In this document: piece after piece, positions 10,418 to 19,261 of the stretch
How positions within the stretch are numbered: position 1 is the first letter of the stretch
Layout of the letters: each line of letters opens with the position of its first letter
DNA from: Posidoniimonas corsicana
GTDB taxonomy: Bacteria; Planctomycetota; Planctomycetia; Pirellulales; Lacipirellulaceae
Reading direction: 5' to 3'
Assembly: GCF_007859765.1 (NCBI RefSeq)
Contig: NZ_SIHJ01000001.1
Location: 3,451,156-3,515,155 of the forward strand
Length of the DNA: 64,000 bases
Translations under genes and position numbers: made by a program
Notes under the pieces: model-generated
Told to the model about the DNA's origin: nothing
What the model saw: the letters and a program-made list of their open reading frames with translations, nothing else
Database searches by the model: none

Positions 10418-11803
10418 ATGCTCCCCGACGAGAACGACACCATCGCCGCCATCGCCAGCGCACGCGGCCCCGCCGCGCGGGGCGTGGTGCGGCTGGCGGG
10501 CCCCGACACCCTGAGCGTGGTGGCGCGCTGCGTCGACGCCGCGTCTGCCGCTCGGCTGACCTCGGCACGGCGGCCGGAGGTGATCGAGTCGGCCCGGCTG
10601 ACGGCGGAGGTTGCCGGCGTCGTCCGATCGATCCCGGCCGACCTCTACGTCTGGCCCGGCGCCCGCAGCTACGTGCGGCAGCCGTCGGTCGAGCTACACC
10701 TTCCCGGTTCGCCGCCGCTGCTGGAGTGCGTGCTGCAGACGCTGTGCGCCCAGGGCGCCCGCCTGGCGGCGCCGGGCGAGTTCACCCTCAGGGCCGTGCT
10801 GAGCGGGCGGATCGACCTCACCCAGGCTGAGGCCGTACTCGGCGTGATCGACGCCCGCGGCGAGTCCGACCTCAATGCCGCGCTGCGGCAGATGGCGGGC
10901 GGGCTGGCCGGCCCGCTCGGCGGCGTGCGCGAGGACCTGCTGTCGCTGCTGGCCGACCTCGAGGCGGGCCTCGACTTTGTCGACGAAGAAGACGTCACGT
11001 TCGTCGCGCCGGACGAGGCCCTGCGCAGGCTCGGCGAAGCGCGGTCCCACGTCGCGGCCGCCGCCCGGCAGGCCGCCGACCGCGCGACCGACGGCGAGGC
11101 GCCGCTGGCGGTCATCACCGGACCGCCCAACGCCGGCAAGAGCACGCTGCTCAATGCGTTAGACCGCCTGGCCGGCGTCACGCCCGGCGCGCCGCCGGCG
11201 ATCGTCTCCGACCGCGCCGGCTCGACCCGCGACCTGGTGAGCCGCCTGCTGAGCGTCGACGGCCTCACGCTCGAGCTGGTCGACACCGCCGGCGAGGTCG
11301 CCGTCACCACCAACCGCTCGATCGAAGACGCCGCCCAGTCCGAACGCCGGCGGGCGCTCGAAACCGCCGCGGTGGTGATCGACTGCCGCGCGGCCGACGC
11401 CACGGGTCCGCCATCGCCAACACCACCGACGCCGGCCGCACAGACGCGGCTGCAAGTCCTGACCAAGGCCGACCTGACCGACAGCCCCCCGCCGCCTGGC
11501 CGCCTCGCGGTCAGTGCGCAGAGCGGCCAGGGCCTGCGCAAGCTGCTGCAAGAAGTGGGAGCGGCGGCCCACCAGACCGCCGGCGACCGGATGGTCGCCT
11601 CGACCGCCAACCGCTGCCGCGAGGCGCTCCGCGATGCCGAAACGGCCCTGGCCCGCGCCGAGGAACTCGCGCCCGCCGGCGCCGACGACCTGGTGACGCT
11701 CGAATTGCGCACGGCGCTCGATGCACTAGGCCGTGTGCTGGGCGACGCATCGAACGAGGAGGTCCTGGACCGCATCTTCAGCCGCTTCTGCATCGGCAAG
11801 TGA
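10418..11803 (+). CDS. mnmE: tRNA uridine-5-carboxymethylaminomethyl modification GTPase MnmE
   Basis: The product is 461 aa. With MnmG it makes the cmnm5 group on wobble U34 of certain tRNAs. The N-terminal tetrahydrofolate-binding domain starts with DTIAAIASARGPAARGVVRL and contains APGEFTLRAVLSGRIDL. The G domain sits inside the helical domain, with G1 GPPNAGKST (about residue 236), G3 DTAGE (about 289) and G4 TKAD (about 349). The protein ends FCIGK with the characteristic cysteine. The ATG at 10418 gives the normal family N-terminus; an in-frame start at 10373 adds 15 unsupported residues. Confidence 0.96.
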   Translation: MLPDENDTIAAIASARGPAARGVVRLAGPDTLSVVARCVDAASAARLTSARRPEVIESARLTAEVAGVVRSIPADLYVWPGARSYVRQPSVELHLPGSPPLLECVLQTLCAQGARLAAPGEFTLRAVLSGRIDLTQAEAVLGVIDARGESDLNAALRQMAGGLAGPLGGVREDLLSLLADLEAGLDFVDEEDVTFVAPDEALRRLGEARSHVAAAARQAADRATDGEAPLAVITGPPNAGKSTLLNALDRLAGVTPGAPPAIVSDRAGSTRDLVSRLLSVDGLTLELVDTAGEVAVTTNRSIEDAAQSERRRALETAAVVIDCRAADATGPPSPTPPTPAAQTRLQVLTKADLTDSPPPPGRLAVSAQSGQGLRKLLQEVGAAAHQTAGDRMVASTANRCREALRDAETALARAEELAPAGADDLVTLELRTALDALGRVLGDASNEEVLDRIFSRFCIGK

Positions 11804-11809
11804 ATCTGC

Positions 11810-11880
11810 GTGGCAGCGACAATCGGCCGATAGGAGCCGGCTCGGCAGCAGTCCCAACCCCGGCCGACAGTCGCTGCCAC
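11810..11880. repeat. long imperfect inverted repeat between convergent genes
   Basis: Arms of 20 nt at 11810-11829 and 11861-11880 (GTGGCAGCGAC...CGGCCG and its complement) match at 18 of 20 positions around a 31-nt loop. It starts 7 nt after the mnmE stop and ends 17 nt before the stop of the convergent 101-aa gene. It could act as a bidirectional terminator, but it has no T run. Its ACAATCGGCCG core recurs at 12294-12303 and 12352-12362. Confidence 0.6.
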
Positions 11881-11897
11881 CCGAGTCTGGTCCTAGC

Positions 11898-12203
11898 CTA
11901 TGCCAAACGGGCCAATATTTGGTCGTAGAGCTGTCGCCAGCGTGGGTCGTCTTTGAAGTAGATGTAGGCCGGGTCCCAATCTTCAATCTCTTGGTCTAGA
12001 TAGTCAGACTCGGCCAAGCAGTTTTCGAGAGCGAGCGCCCGCTTCCGATACTGCAAGAGCCGACTCTTGGTGAGTGTCGCCAGCTCCGCTTCGTCCAATG
12101 GCTTGAGGCGTCTGGCAGGACGCATCGTTAGCGCATCCGGGCCTAGCTCATCAAGCTCCGACTGCGTCAGGTCGCGATACTTGTACTTGACTACAAGGGG
12201 CAT
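11898..12203 (-). CDS. conserved-looking hypothetical protein, 101 aa
   Basis: I chose the ATG at 12203, giving MPLVVKYKYRDLTQSELDEL; an upstream extension to 12386 runs through hairpin repeats and looks non-coding. The protein is hydrophilic, helical and without a signal peptide or membrane segment. It is rich in aromatic and charged residues near the end (YLDQEIEDWDPAYIYFKDDP). I do not recognise the family. Its base composition is less G/C-biased than its neighbours, and repeats carrying the GACAATCGGC core lie on both sides, which suggests a mobile or accessory origin. Confidence 0.55.
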   Translation of the reverse strand: MPLVVKYKYRDLTQSELDELGPDALTMRPARRLKPLDEAELATLTKSRLLQYRKRALALENCLAESDYLDQEIEDWDPAYIYFKDDPRWRQLYDQILARLA

Positions 12204-12585
12204 TGAAGGGCTTCGCAGGGTAGCAGCGATATTCGGCCGGGAGCGATCCGGCCAGTGTGAAGTTTGTTTCGGCCGATTGTCCGTGTCGCTTGCGACAATC
12301 GGCGTTAAGGTGTCCAGTCGAATCGGCAAGACCTCTTGGGCTGCACCCACCGACAATCGGCCGACGGGAATCGGTACCGACGGCAACGCAAACTCCAGCC
12401 CACTGTTGCTGCCACTCCGGAACCTAGGCAGACTCTGCCGGTAGTGACGCCGCTGTTATGCTGCTTCTAACGGGTTCGGCAATCGCGTAAGGCCTGCGGG
12501 CGGGGCGGCGGTCGATACCCGACCTGAATCAGCCAACGGCGTGGCGACGCCCGGCGCTGTGTCGTCATGCCCAGAGGACAACTCG
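12204..12585. other. 382-bp intergenic region with GACAATCGGC hairpins
   Basis: A perfect 10-bp hairpin (GCCGATTGTC at 12272-12281 and GACAATCGGC at 12294-12303, loop 12 nt) and a further single copy of the core at 12352-12362 lie here. TATGCT at 12457-12462 could be a -10 for the peptidase gene, but no matching -35 is visible. No coding signal was seen. Confidence 0.5.
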
Positions 12586-13878
12586 GTGAGTCTCACCAAA
12601 CAGACGCTGCAGCTCGCCCTGATGGCCAGCCTGCTGTGCGCCCCCGCCCCCGCTGAGGAGCACGCCAAGATGGCGGCGCTGGCCTCGATCCGGGCGGACG
12701 AGGCGTTGGCCCACCTGGAGGTGCTCGCCTCGGACGCGATGGAGGGCCGCCGGGCCGGCGCCCGCGGCGGCCGCGCGGCCGCGTCCTACCTGGTCAAGCA
12801 GCTCCAGGAGATGGGCTGGCAGGGCGGCGGGACCGAGGACGAGTTCTACCAGCCGTTCCCGGGCGGCCGGCGGAATGTGCTGGCTATCTGGCCCGGCAGC
12901 GACGAGCAGCTCAAGAACGAGCACGTGCTGATCGGCGCCCACTACGACCACGTCGGCTACGGCGACCGCCGCACCAGCTTCGGCCCGATCGGCTACATCC
13001 ACAACGGCGCCGACGACAACGCCAGCGGCGTGGCGGCCGTGCTCGAATTCGCCCAAGCGGTCGCGCTGCACGACATCCGACCCCGGCGGTCGCTGATCAT
13101 CGCGTTCTGGGACGCCGAGGAGCTGGGGCTGCTGGGCAGCCAGCACTGGTGCAACCGGCCGACCGTGCCGATCGAGCAGGTGCCGCTGTCGATCAACATC
13201 GACATGGTAGGCCGCATGCGCGAAGACCGCCTGGAGGTTAGTTGTACCCGCACGGGCGTCGGCCTGCGGAGGCTGGCCAGCGTGGCCGCCGACCAGGGGC
13301 TGTGGCTCGACTTCACCTGGGAGCTGGAGGACAACAGCGACCACTGGAACTTCCTCAAGCGGCGCGTGCCCACGCTGATGCTGCACACCGGTCTGCACGA
13401 CGACTACCACCGCCCCAGCGACGACGTCGGTGAGATCAACACCGAGGGCGTGCGGCTGGTCTCGCGTTACCTGTTCGACCTGGCCACCACCGCGGCCGAC
13501 GCCGACGCGCTGCCCGCGTTCCGCTGGCAGGGCATGAACGAGGGCAAGTCGCTGCAGGCCCGCCGCGAGCGGCCCCTGCCGCCGCTGCCGGCCGACGCGC
13601 CCCGGCCGCGGGTCGGCATCTCCTGGCGGGCCGACGACGCCGAGCCCGGCACGGTATTCCTGACCCGGGTGGCGGCCGACTCGCCCGCCGCCGCGGCCGG
13701 GCTGGAGCTGCACGACCGCGTGCGGATGATCGACGGAGAGACCTTCGCCGACTCCCGCCAGTTCGAGACCCTCCTCATGCAGCGGCTGGCCGAAGACGCC
13801 GCGGAGATCGCCCTGCAGATCGAGCGGCAGGGCCGGGTGGAGCGGGTGGTGATCGCGGGGATCCAGCCCGCAGGCTGA
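12586..13878 (+). CDS. secreted M28-family zinc metallopeptidase with C-terminal PDZ domain
   Basis: The product is 430 aa. The GTG at 12586 has AGAGGA 8 nt upstream and gives a clean signal peptide (VSLTKQTLQLALMASLLCAP...). The five metal ligands of M28 aminopeptidases are visible: GAHYDHVG near residue 118, GADDNASG near 142, DAEELGLLGS near 174, NIDMVGR near 204, and DDYHRPSDD near 271. A PDZ domain fills about residues 340-430 (VAADSPAAAAGLELHDRVRM). The likely job is trimming N-terminal residues from peptides in the periplasm, with PDZ controlling substrate or partner access. It stands alone, with no operon. Confidence 0.93.
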   Translation: MSLTKQTLQLALMASLLCAPAPAEEHAKMAALASIRADEALAHLEVLASDAMEGRRAGARGGRAAASYLVKQLQEMGWQGGGTEDEFYQPFPGGRRNVLAIWPGSDEQLKNEHVLIGAHYDHVGYGDRRTSFGPIGYIHNGADDNASGVAAVLEFAQAVALHDIRPRRSLIIAFWDAEELGLLGSQHWCNRPTVPIEQVPLSINIDMVGRMREDRLEVSCTRTGVGLRRLASVAADQGLWLDFTWELEDNSDHWNFLKRRVPTLMLHTGLHDDYHRPSDDVGEINTEGVRLVSRYLFDLATTAADADALPAFRWQGMNEGKSLQARRERPLPPLPADAPRPRVGISWRADDAEPGTVFLTRVAADSPAAAAGLELHDRVRMIDGETFADSRQFETLLMQRLAEDAAEIALQIERQGRVERVVIAGIQPAG

Positions 13879-13957
13879 GCCCCCCGGCGGCGCCCCTCCC
13901 GCGGCGGGCGCCTGGCCGCAACCCCGGGCCCCGGAGGCCCTTAGGCCGTCAGCCGGC

Positions 13958-13972
13958 GGGCGAAATTCGCCC
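13958..13972. promoter_or_regulatory. operator-like palindrome upstream of the glycine-rich protein gene
   Basis: GGGCGAAATTCGCCC reads nearly the same on both strands and ends 7 nt before the -35 of the promoter proposed at 13980-14008. The position would suit an activator or repressor site. No regulator can be named. Confidence 0.35.
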
Positions 13973-13979
13973 AGATTGC

Positions 13980-14008
13980 TTGGTTTTACCAGGCCCGCTG
14001 ATTATGCT
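13980..14008 (+). promoter_or_regulatory. candidate sigma-70-type promoter
   Basis: TTGGTT at 13980-13985 and TATGCT at 14003-14008 are 17 nt apart, inside an A/T-richer patch. The start codon at 14108 would lie about 93 nt after the predicted transcription start. Confidence 0.45.
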
Positions 14009-14107
14009 GGACGCAGGCGAGGGGAAGATCCCCCTCGGTCCGCTGAGCGTACCTGCTGTCCCCTCCCGCTGCTCTCGGCAGCGTCTGCGTTACTCCGGAG
14101 TCCTGAA

Positions 14108-15004
14108 ATGGTTTCCCGCTTGCTACTTGGCGTCCTCACGATCGCTGGCCTGCTGATAACCGGCGCCGCGCACGCGGCCGATTCGGCCAAAGCGCCCGCA
14201 ACGGTGAACCCACCGGCCGAGATCGACCTGTTCGACGCCATCGAGAGCGGCGACGTGGACGTCAAGTTCGTCGCGAAGAGCGACCGCGAAGCCAAGATCA
14301 TCATCGCCAACAAGACCAAGAACCCGGTCGCGTTGAAGCTGCCCGAGGCGTTCGCCGGAGTGCCAGTGGCCGCCCAGTTTGGCGGCGGCGGCGGTGGCCT
14401 GGGCGGCGGTGGTTTCGGCGGCGGTGGTGGCGGCGGCGCCCAGTCGGTCGGCGGCGGCCTGGGCGGCGGTGGCGGCGGCCTGGGCGGCGGCGGCGGCGCC
14501 TTCAGCATCCCGGCCGAGAAGGTCGCGAAGCTGGACGTGGCGGTGCTGTGCCTGGAGCACGGCAAGCGTGACCCGTCCTCGAGCAAGCCCTACGAGATCC
14601 GCCCGGTCGACCAGGTCGTGGACCGCCCGGAAGTGGTCGAGCTGCTGACCGCGTTCGGCACGGGCAAGCTGGACCACGGCGCCGCTCAGGCGGCGGTCTG
14701 GAACCTGAACAACGACCTCTCCTGGACCGAGCTGGCCCAGAAGCTGACCGGCACGGCCCGCAGCTCGGTCCGCAACCGCTACTTCACCAGCCAGCAGATC
14801 AACGCCGCGATGGCCTACGCCAAGGAGTCGACCCGGCTGGCCAACGAGCGTCGCAGCTCGGCGAGCGAGTCGTCGCTGGCCAGCAGCTACTCGGCCAGCG
14901 AGTCCACCGTGCAGGTCGAGAGCGAGTTTGGAACTTCCGACGAGAAGCCGGCCGACTCCGCCGAAGAAAAAGCCGACGAGTCGACCGACGACGCCGCTGA
15001 GTAG
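14108..15004 (+). CDS. secreted glycine-rich protein
   Basis: The product is 298 aa. The ATG at 14108 gives a signal peptide (MVSRLLLGVLTIAGLLITGAA) cut near AHA-A. After a short beta-like domain (VDVKFVAKSDREAKIIIANK) comes a glycine-rich stretch at about residues 93-133, made of GGGGGLGGG-type repeats. An Ala/Leu-rich helical domain (about 140-235) and a Ser/Glu-rich acidic tail follow. No enzyme motif is seen. The first part looks like a Hsp20-free beta domain that binds another protein, but I do not recognise it. The glycine segment may be a flexible linker or a self-associating part of an envelope structure. Confidence 0.75.
   Translation: MVSRLLLGVLTIAGLLITGAAHAADSAKAPATVNPPAEIDLFDAIESGDVDVKFVAKSDREAKIIIANKTKNPVALKLPEAFAGVPVAAQFGGGGGGLGGGGFGGGGGGGAQSVGGGLGGGGGGLGGGGGAFSIPAEKVAKLDVAVLCLEHGKRDPSSSKPYEIRPVDQVVDRPEVVELLTAFGTGKLDHGAAQAAVWNLNNDLSWTELAQKLTGTARSSVRNRYFTSQQINAAMAYAKESTRLANERRSSASESSLASSYSASESTVQVESEFGTSDEKPADSAEEKADESTDDAAE
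14381..14505 (+). repeat. GGC/GGT-rich low-complexity coding repeat
   Basis: This is the tract coding for the glycine-rich stretch of the secreted protein, built from variations on ggcggcggtggcctgggc. It is prone to replication slippage, so its length may vary between strains. Confidence 0.8.
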
Positions 15005-15034
15005 CGGCCGGTCGACAACGGACTCAGCGCCGCG

Positions 15035-16540
15035 CTACGCGGCCTTCGCGGCGGGGCCCGACCCGTGCCGCATCGAGCCCAGCAGGTCACGGATCCTCGC
15101 CCGCAGCTCCGCCCGCTCGCGGTCCCACTTTGTTTCGAGCGTCTCGTAGTGCGCCTGCTGGCGGTCGAGCTCGCGCTCCCTGGCGACCAGCCGGGCCGCC
15201 TGCTTCTCGATCTCCTCGTCCCGGCGGCGTGACCACTCCAGCAGCTGCCGGCCGTGCTCCTCCAGGCGGTGCTGCTCCTCGCCCAGCTGAGTCGAGACCG
15301 ACTCCAGCTCCACCCGCCTCTCCTCGAGTTCGCGGAGCGTCTGCTCGTAGTGGTCGCTGAGCCGCGCCCGGACCTGCGCGATCGACCGGGTCAGCGTGGC
15401 AGGCGCCAGGGCGCCGGTGAGCTGGGCCCAGGTCTCCTCGGTCGCCAGCCGCATCTCCAGCACCTCGCGCTGCGTCTCCTGAAGCTCGACCTGCAGCCGC
15501 TCGAGCGCCGACTCCCGCTCGTCGACGCGCTCGCTGCGGCGGGCCAGCAGCGCCTTCTCGTGGGCCATCTCCTGCTTGAACGCCGCCCGCTCCTCCTCGA
15601 TCTTGCGCCGTTCCATGAGCTGCGTCTGCTGCAGCGCCTGGCGGTCCGCCTTGAGCTGCGACTGGGCCCGCTGCAGCACGCGTTTCTCCTCCGACAGCAT
15701 CGCCTCGGCCTCGTCGAGGTGCAGCGCGCGGGCGTTGGACTGGTTGCTCTGGCTCTCGGCCTCGGCGATGCGTCGCTCGGTGACGCCGAGCGCCTCGTAC
15801 CGCTTGATGGCCAGCTGGATTTCCGCCTGACGGGCGGCGAGCTGGGCCTCGCGCTGGGCGAACTCCGCGATCTGATTCTGCAGGTCCTGCGTCTGGGCCT
15901 CGACCTCGGCGCGCCGCCGCTGGAGGTCGGCCTCGGCCTTCCCCTTGCCGCTCTGCTCGACGGAGAGCGTGGCCTCGCGCTGCTTAATCTCCTCTTCCAG
16001 CCGCTCGAGCTTCTGCTGCCGGCGGTCCAGGTCCGCGACCCGGTCGCCGTGCTTGCCCTTCTGCGCGGTCAGCTCCTCGATCTCGCGGTAGAGGTCCGCC
16101 TGCCGCTGGTCGAGCTCGTGCTCGCGCCGGGAGAGCGCCCGGCGCATCTCGTCGAGCGCCTCGGCGGCCTGCTCGTCGACCGCGGGCGGGGCGGACGCGT
16201 CCTGCGGCGGCAGCCCGCCCTGCTCGAGCAACTGGTTCTGTTCTTCAAACCACAGCTTCGCCGACTCGACCTTGTCGGCCAGGTCGGCCTCGCGGGCGTC
16301 GAGCTCGGCGGCGCGGCGCTGCAGGGCCTCCTGCTGCCGCTGCAGCCGCTCGGCCAGCTCGGCGGCGTGCTTCTCGATCGGCTGCGACGACTCCAGCTCC
16401 AGCGCGCCGCGGGCGTGGCCGCCCGCGTCGCCGACGGCGGCGGTCGCGGCCGCCTTGGTCGAGGGGCCGTGCACCGGGTGCGGCGGGTCGAGGCGTGACT
16501 CGGTCGGGGAGCCGGCGGGCTGGGGCGTGTGGTCGGGCAT
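15035..16540 (-). CDS. long coiled-coil protein, cytosolic
   Basis: The product is 501 aa, almost entirely Glu/Arg/Gln/Ala/Leu heptads from about residue 50 to 490 (for example AELAERLQRQQEALQRRAAELDAR, shown here only as its general type). There is no signal peptide or membrane helix. The N-terminus is Pro/Ala-rich and disordered. It looks like a structural or scaffold coiled coil. Similarity to SMC or myosin tails would reflect heptads only. The ATG at 16540 is the first plausible start. It ends 31 bp from the convergent glycine-rich protein gene. Confidence 0.8.
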   Translation of the reverse strand: MPDHTPQPAGSPTESRLDPPHPVHGPSTKAAATAAVGDAGGHARGALELESSQPIEKHAAELAERLQRQQEALQRRAAELDAREADLADKVESAKLWFEEQNQLLEQGGLPPQDASAPPAVDEQAAEALDEMRRALSRREHELDQRQADLYREIEELTAQKGKHGDRVADLDRRQQKLERLEEEIKQREATLSVEQSGKGKAEADLQRRRAEVEAQTQDLQNQIAEFAQREAQLAARQAEIQLAIKRYEALGVTERRIAEAESQSNQSNARALHLDEAEAMLSEEKRVLQRAQSQLKADRQALQQTQLMERRKIEEERAAFKQEMAHEKALLARRSERVDERESALERLQVELQETQREVLEMRLATEETWAQLTGALAPATLTRSIAQVRARLSDHYEQTLRELEERRVELESVSTQLGEEQHRLEEHGRQLLEWSRRRDEEIEKQAARLVARERELDRQQAHYETLETKWDRERAELRARIRDLLGSMRHGSGPAAKAA

Positions 16541-16676
16541 CGGTCGCGGGTTCCTTCCTCGGGCCGCAGCGGGGGCGTCCCGCCCGTGCGACCGTCACAA
16601 ACGATAAGATTTGCCTATCTTCCGTTTCGGCCCGGCGTGCGATCGACTTGAGGCGATTCCGGCCGCCGCCAACGAA

Positions 16677-16710
16677 GAAAGCCCCGCCGCTAGCATGCGA
16701 CGGGGCTTTC
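16677..16710 (-). terminator. intrinsic terminator of trxA
   Basis: GAAAGCCCCG at 16677-16686 pairs with CGGGGCTTTC at 16701-16710 around a 14-nt loop. Read on the minus strand, the hairpin lies 60 nt after the trxA stop and is followed by TTCG. The T run is formed mainly by the stem itself. Confidence 0.7.
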
Positions 16711-16769
16711 GATTGGGTTTGGGTTGCAGGCCGCCCGTGCCCGCAAGCGGGTCTGGGCGGCGTGACGCG

Positions 16770-17093
16770 TTACGCCTTGGCGGCGTCCAGCGCGTCCTGC
16801 AGGCGGTTCTTCGGCTGCACGCCGACAAAGCGGTCGACCACCTCGCCGCCCTTGAACACCATCAGCGTGGGGATGCTGCTCACGCCGTAGCTCTGCGCGG
16901 CGCCGGGGGCGTCGTCGACGTTGAGCTTCACGATCTTGGCGGCGCCGGTGTTCTCGCCGGCCAGCTCTTCGACCAGCGGGGCGATCTGGCGGCAGGGGCC
17001 GCACCAGGGGGCCCAGAAGTCGACCAGCACGGGCTCGCCAGCCTGCAGCACTTCCGCTTCAAAGTTATCGTCGTTGACTTCTTGGACGCCCAC
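16770..17093 (-). CDS. trxA: thioredoxin
   Basis: The product is 107 aa, the usual length. The redox motif is W30-CGPC (31-34) in [16 protein letters not shown], and the cis-proline is in [11 protein letters not shown] near residue 76. It reduces protein disulphides in the cytosol, using electrons from thioredoxin reductase (not in the window). The start is GTG at 17093, supported by AGGAG 8 nt upstream. A strong hairpin (17117-17146) sits in its leader, and an intrinsic terminator follows the gene. Confidence 0.97.
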   Translation of the reverse strand: MGVQEVNDDNFEAEVLQAGEPVLVDFWAPWCGPCRQIAPLVEELAGENTGAAKIVKLNVDDAPGAAQSYGVSSIPTLMVFKGGEVVDRFVGVQPKNRLQDALDAAKA

Positions 17094-17116
17094 GGTATCT
17101 CTCCTGCGCTAGGGTT

Positions 17117-17146
17117 CGGCCGGCGCTCGAAAGACCGCGCCGGCCG
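17117..17146 (-). promoter_or_regulatory. perfect hairpin in the trxA leader
   Basis: CGGCCGGCGC at 17117-17126 and GCGCCGGCCG at 17137-17146 form a perfect 10-bp stem with a 10-nt loop, ending 24 nt before the trxA start codon. No T run follows, so it is more likely an mRNA-stabilising or translation-affecting structure than a terminator. Confidence 0.5.
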
Positions 17147-17373
17147 ATGGATCTAGTTACTGACTACGGCAACGCTACAGCGCGGGTTCGATCGCTCGGC
17201 CGCGTGCGACGTAAGTTGTTTGCGTGCAACCGATTGTAGGATCTGCGGGGGCCGTGTCAACGCTCCGGGTCGGCCGCCCGCCGGTTGGCGGCCCGCGGGC
17301 GACCCGTAATACTGCAGGACCCGCCCGGCCCTGCCGGGTTCGCCCTCGCTACCGCCCTCCGCAGGAGACCCCA

Positions 17374-17952
17374 ATGGTAAAGACCCCCAGCACCATGCTG
17401 CCCCTGGGCACCCAGGCGCCCGATTTCACCCTTCCGAACGTCGACGGCAAGGACGTTTCGCTGGGCGATTTCGCCGACGCCAAGGGCCTGCTGGTGGTCT
17501 TCATGTGCAACCACTGCCCGTTCGTGATCCACATCGCCGACGAGCTGAAGAGGTTCGCCGACGACTACCAGGCCCGCGGCCTGGCCGTGGTGGGCATCAG
17601 CGCGAACGACGTGGCCAACTACCCGGACGACTCGCCGGAGAAGATGGTCGCCGAGGCCAAGTCGCGCGGCTACACGTTCCCGTACCTGTACGACGAGACG
17701 CAGGACGTCGCGATCGCGTACAAGGCGGCCTGCACGCCCGACTTCTTCCTGTTCGACGCGGACCAGAAGCTGGTCTACCGCGGCCAGTTCGACGCCAGCC
17801 GCCCCGGCAACGGCGTGCCCGTGACGGGGGAGGACCTGCGGGCGGCGGCCGACGAGGTGCTGGCCGGCAAGACCCCCGGCGAGGACCAAAAGCCGAGCAT
17901 CGGCTGCAACATCAAGTGGAAGCCGGGCGGCGAGCCGGAGTACTTCGGCTAG
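17374..17952 (+). CDS. thioredoxin-fold redoxin (AhpC/TSA-like) with CNHC motif
   Basis: The product is 192 aa. The ATG at 17374 follows AGGAG at a good distance. The fold starts with APDFTLPNVDGKDVSL, then FMCNHCPF (Cys45 and Cys48). The DVAIAYKAACTPDFFLF segment carries the cis-proline, and GEDQKPSIGCNIKW closes the protein. This CxxCP variant belongs to a subfamily of peroxiredoxin-like proteins whose substrate is not settled. It has no signal peptide, so it is cytosolic. It is divergent from trxA, which fits a thiol-redox role, but no shared operator was identified. Confidence 0.9.
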   Translation: MVKTPSTMLPLGTQAPDFTLPNVDGKDVSLGDFADAKGLLVVFMCNHCPFVIHIADELKRFADDYQARGLAVVGISANDVANYPDDSPEKMVAEAKSRGYTFPYLYDETQDVAIAYKAACTPDFFLFDADQKLVYRGQFDASRPGNGVPVTGEDLRAAADEVLAGKTPGEDQKPSIGCNIKWKPGGEPEYFG

Positions 17953-17962
17953 CGCGGGCCGC

Positions 17963-19255
17963 CTACTGGCCCAGCGCCTTGGGGAGCCACAGCGAGATGG
18001 CCGGCACGTAGGTGATGATCAGCAGCGCGACCACCATCGCGATCAGGAACGGGATCATCGGCCACGCCACCCGCGCGATGGTGGTCTTACCCACGCCGCA
18101 GCCGATAAACAGGCAGGTGCCCACCGGCGGCGTGCAGAGCCCGATGCACAGGTTCACGATGATCATGATGCCGAACTGAACCGGGTCCATGCCGAGTTCC
18201 ATCGCGACTGGAAGGAAGATCGGCGTGAAGATCAGCACGGCCGGGGTCATGTCCATGAACGCGCCGACCACCAGCAGCACCGCGTTGATGATCAGCAGGA
18301 TCACCACCGGGTTGCTGGACAGCGACAACAGGGTCAGGCTGATCGTCTGCGGGATGTTCTGGTAGACCAGCACCCAGCTCATCGCCTGGCTGGCGCCGAT
18401 CAGCAGGAAGATGACCGAAGTCGTCACGCCCGCCCGGAGCAGCATCTGCGGCAGCGCGGACAGCGGCGCCTCGCGGTACACGACAAACGTCAGCAGGAAC
18501 GCGTACAGCACGGCGATGGCGGCCGCCTCGGTGGCTGAGAACACGCCGCCCAGGATGCCGCCCAGCACGATCACGATCAGCAGCAGGCTCGGCGCCGCGG
18601 CCAGCGCGGCCCGCGACACCTCGCGGAGCGACGACCGCTGGCTGGCCTGCTCGTCCCCGCTGAAGCCGGTCACCAGGCAGGCCGCCATCAGCAGCAGCCC
18701 GGTCAGGATCCCCGGCAGCACGCCGGCCAGGAACAACGCCCCGACCGACACGTCGCCCGCCACCACGGCGAACACGATCATCACGTTGCTCGGCGGGATC
18801 ATCAGCCCGGTGGTGGCGGCGGTGGTCGTCAGCGCGACGCTCTTGTCGCGGTCGTAGCCGTTGCGCTGCATCTCGGGGATCATCATCCCGCCGATGCTGC
18901 TGACCGCCGCGGTGGCCGACCCGGAGATCGCGCCGAACAGCATGCAGGTCAGCGTGCAGACGTACGCCAGCCCGCCCTTGAGGTGGCCGACCAGCGTGGT
19001 GGCGAACTCGATCAACCGGCGGGCCATGCCGCCCTCGCCCATGAGCTGGCCCGCCAGCACGAAGAACGGGATCGCCAACAGGCTGAACTTGGCGATGCCG
19101 GAGCTCATCCGCAGCGCGACCACGTAGCTGGCCGGCGTGTCGCCGAGCGAGAGGATCGCGATGAACGCGGCGCCGCCGATGGCGATCGCCACGGGCACGT
19201 TCATCAGCAGCATCGTGAAGAACGCGACGATGATCAGGACAATCTGCACGTCCAT
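17963..19255 (-). CDS. dctM: TRAP transporter large permease subunit DctM
   Basis: The product is 430 aa, the normal length. It is the ion-coupled membrane channel of a tripartite ATP-independent periplasmic transporter. About 12 hydrophobic helices are visible. Family marks include FFVLAGQLMGEGG near residue 65, ISGSATAAVSSIGGMMIPEM near 110-130, and GLMIPPSNVMIVFA near 150. It is the last gene of dctP-dctQ-dctM, 6 bp after dctQ. Confidence 0.95.
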   Translation of the reverse strand: MDVQIVLIIVAFFTMLLMNVPVAIAIGGAAFIAILSLGDTPASYVVALRMSSGIAKFSLLAIPFFVLAGQLMGEGGMARRLIEFATTLVGHLKGGLAYVCTLTCMLFGAISGSATAAVSSIGGMMIPEMQRNGYDRDKSVALTTTAATTGLMIPPSNVMIVFAVVAGDVSVGALFLAGVLPGILTGLLLMAACLVTGFSGDEQASQRSSLREVSRAALAAAPSLLLIVIVLGGILGGVFSATEAAAIAVLYAFLLTFVVYREAPLSALPQMLLRAGVTTSVIFLLIGASQAMSWVLVYQNIPQTISLTLLSLSSNPVVILLIINAVLLVVGAFMDMTPAVLIFTPIFLPVAMELGMDPVQFGIMIIVNLCIGLCTPPVGTCLFIGCGVGKTTIARVAWPMIPFLIAMVVALLIITYVPAISLWLPKALGQ

Positions 19256-19261
19256 AGTCGG

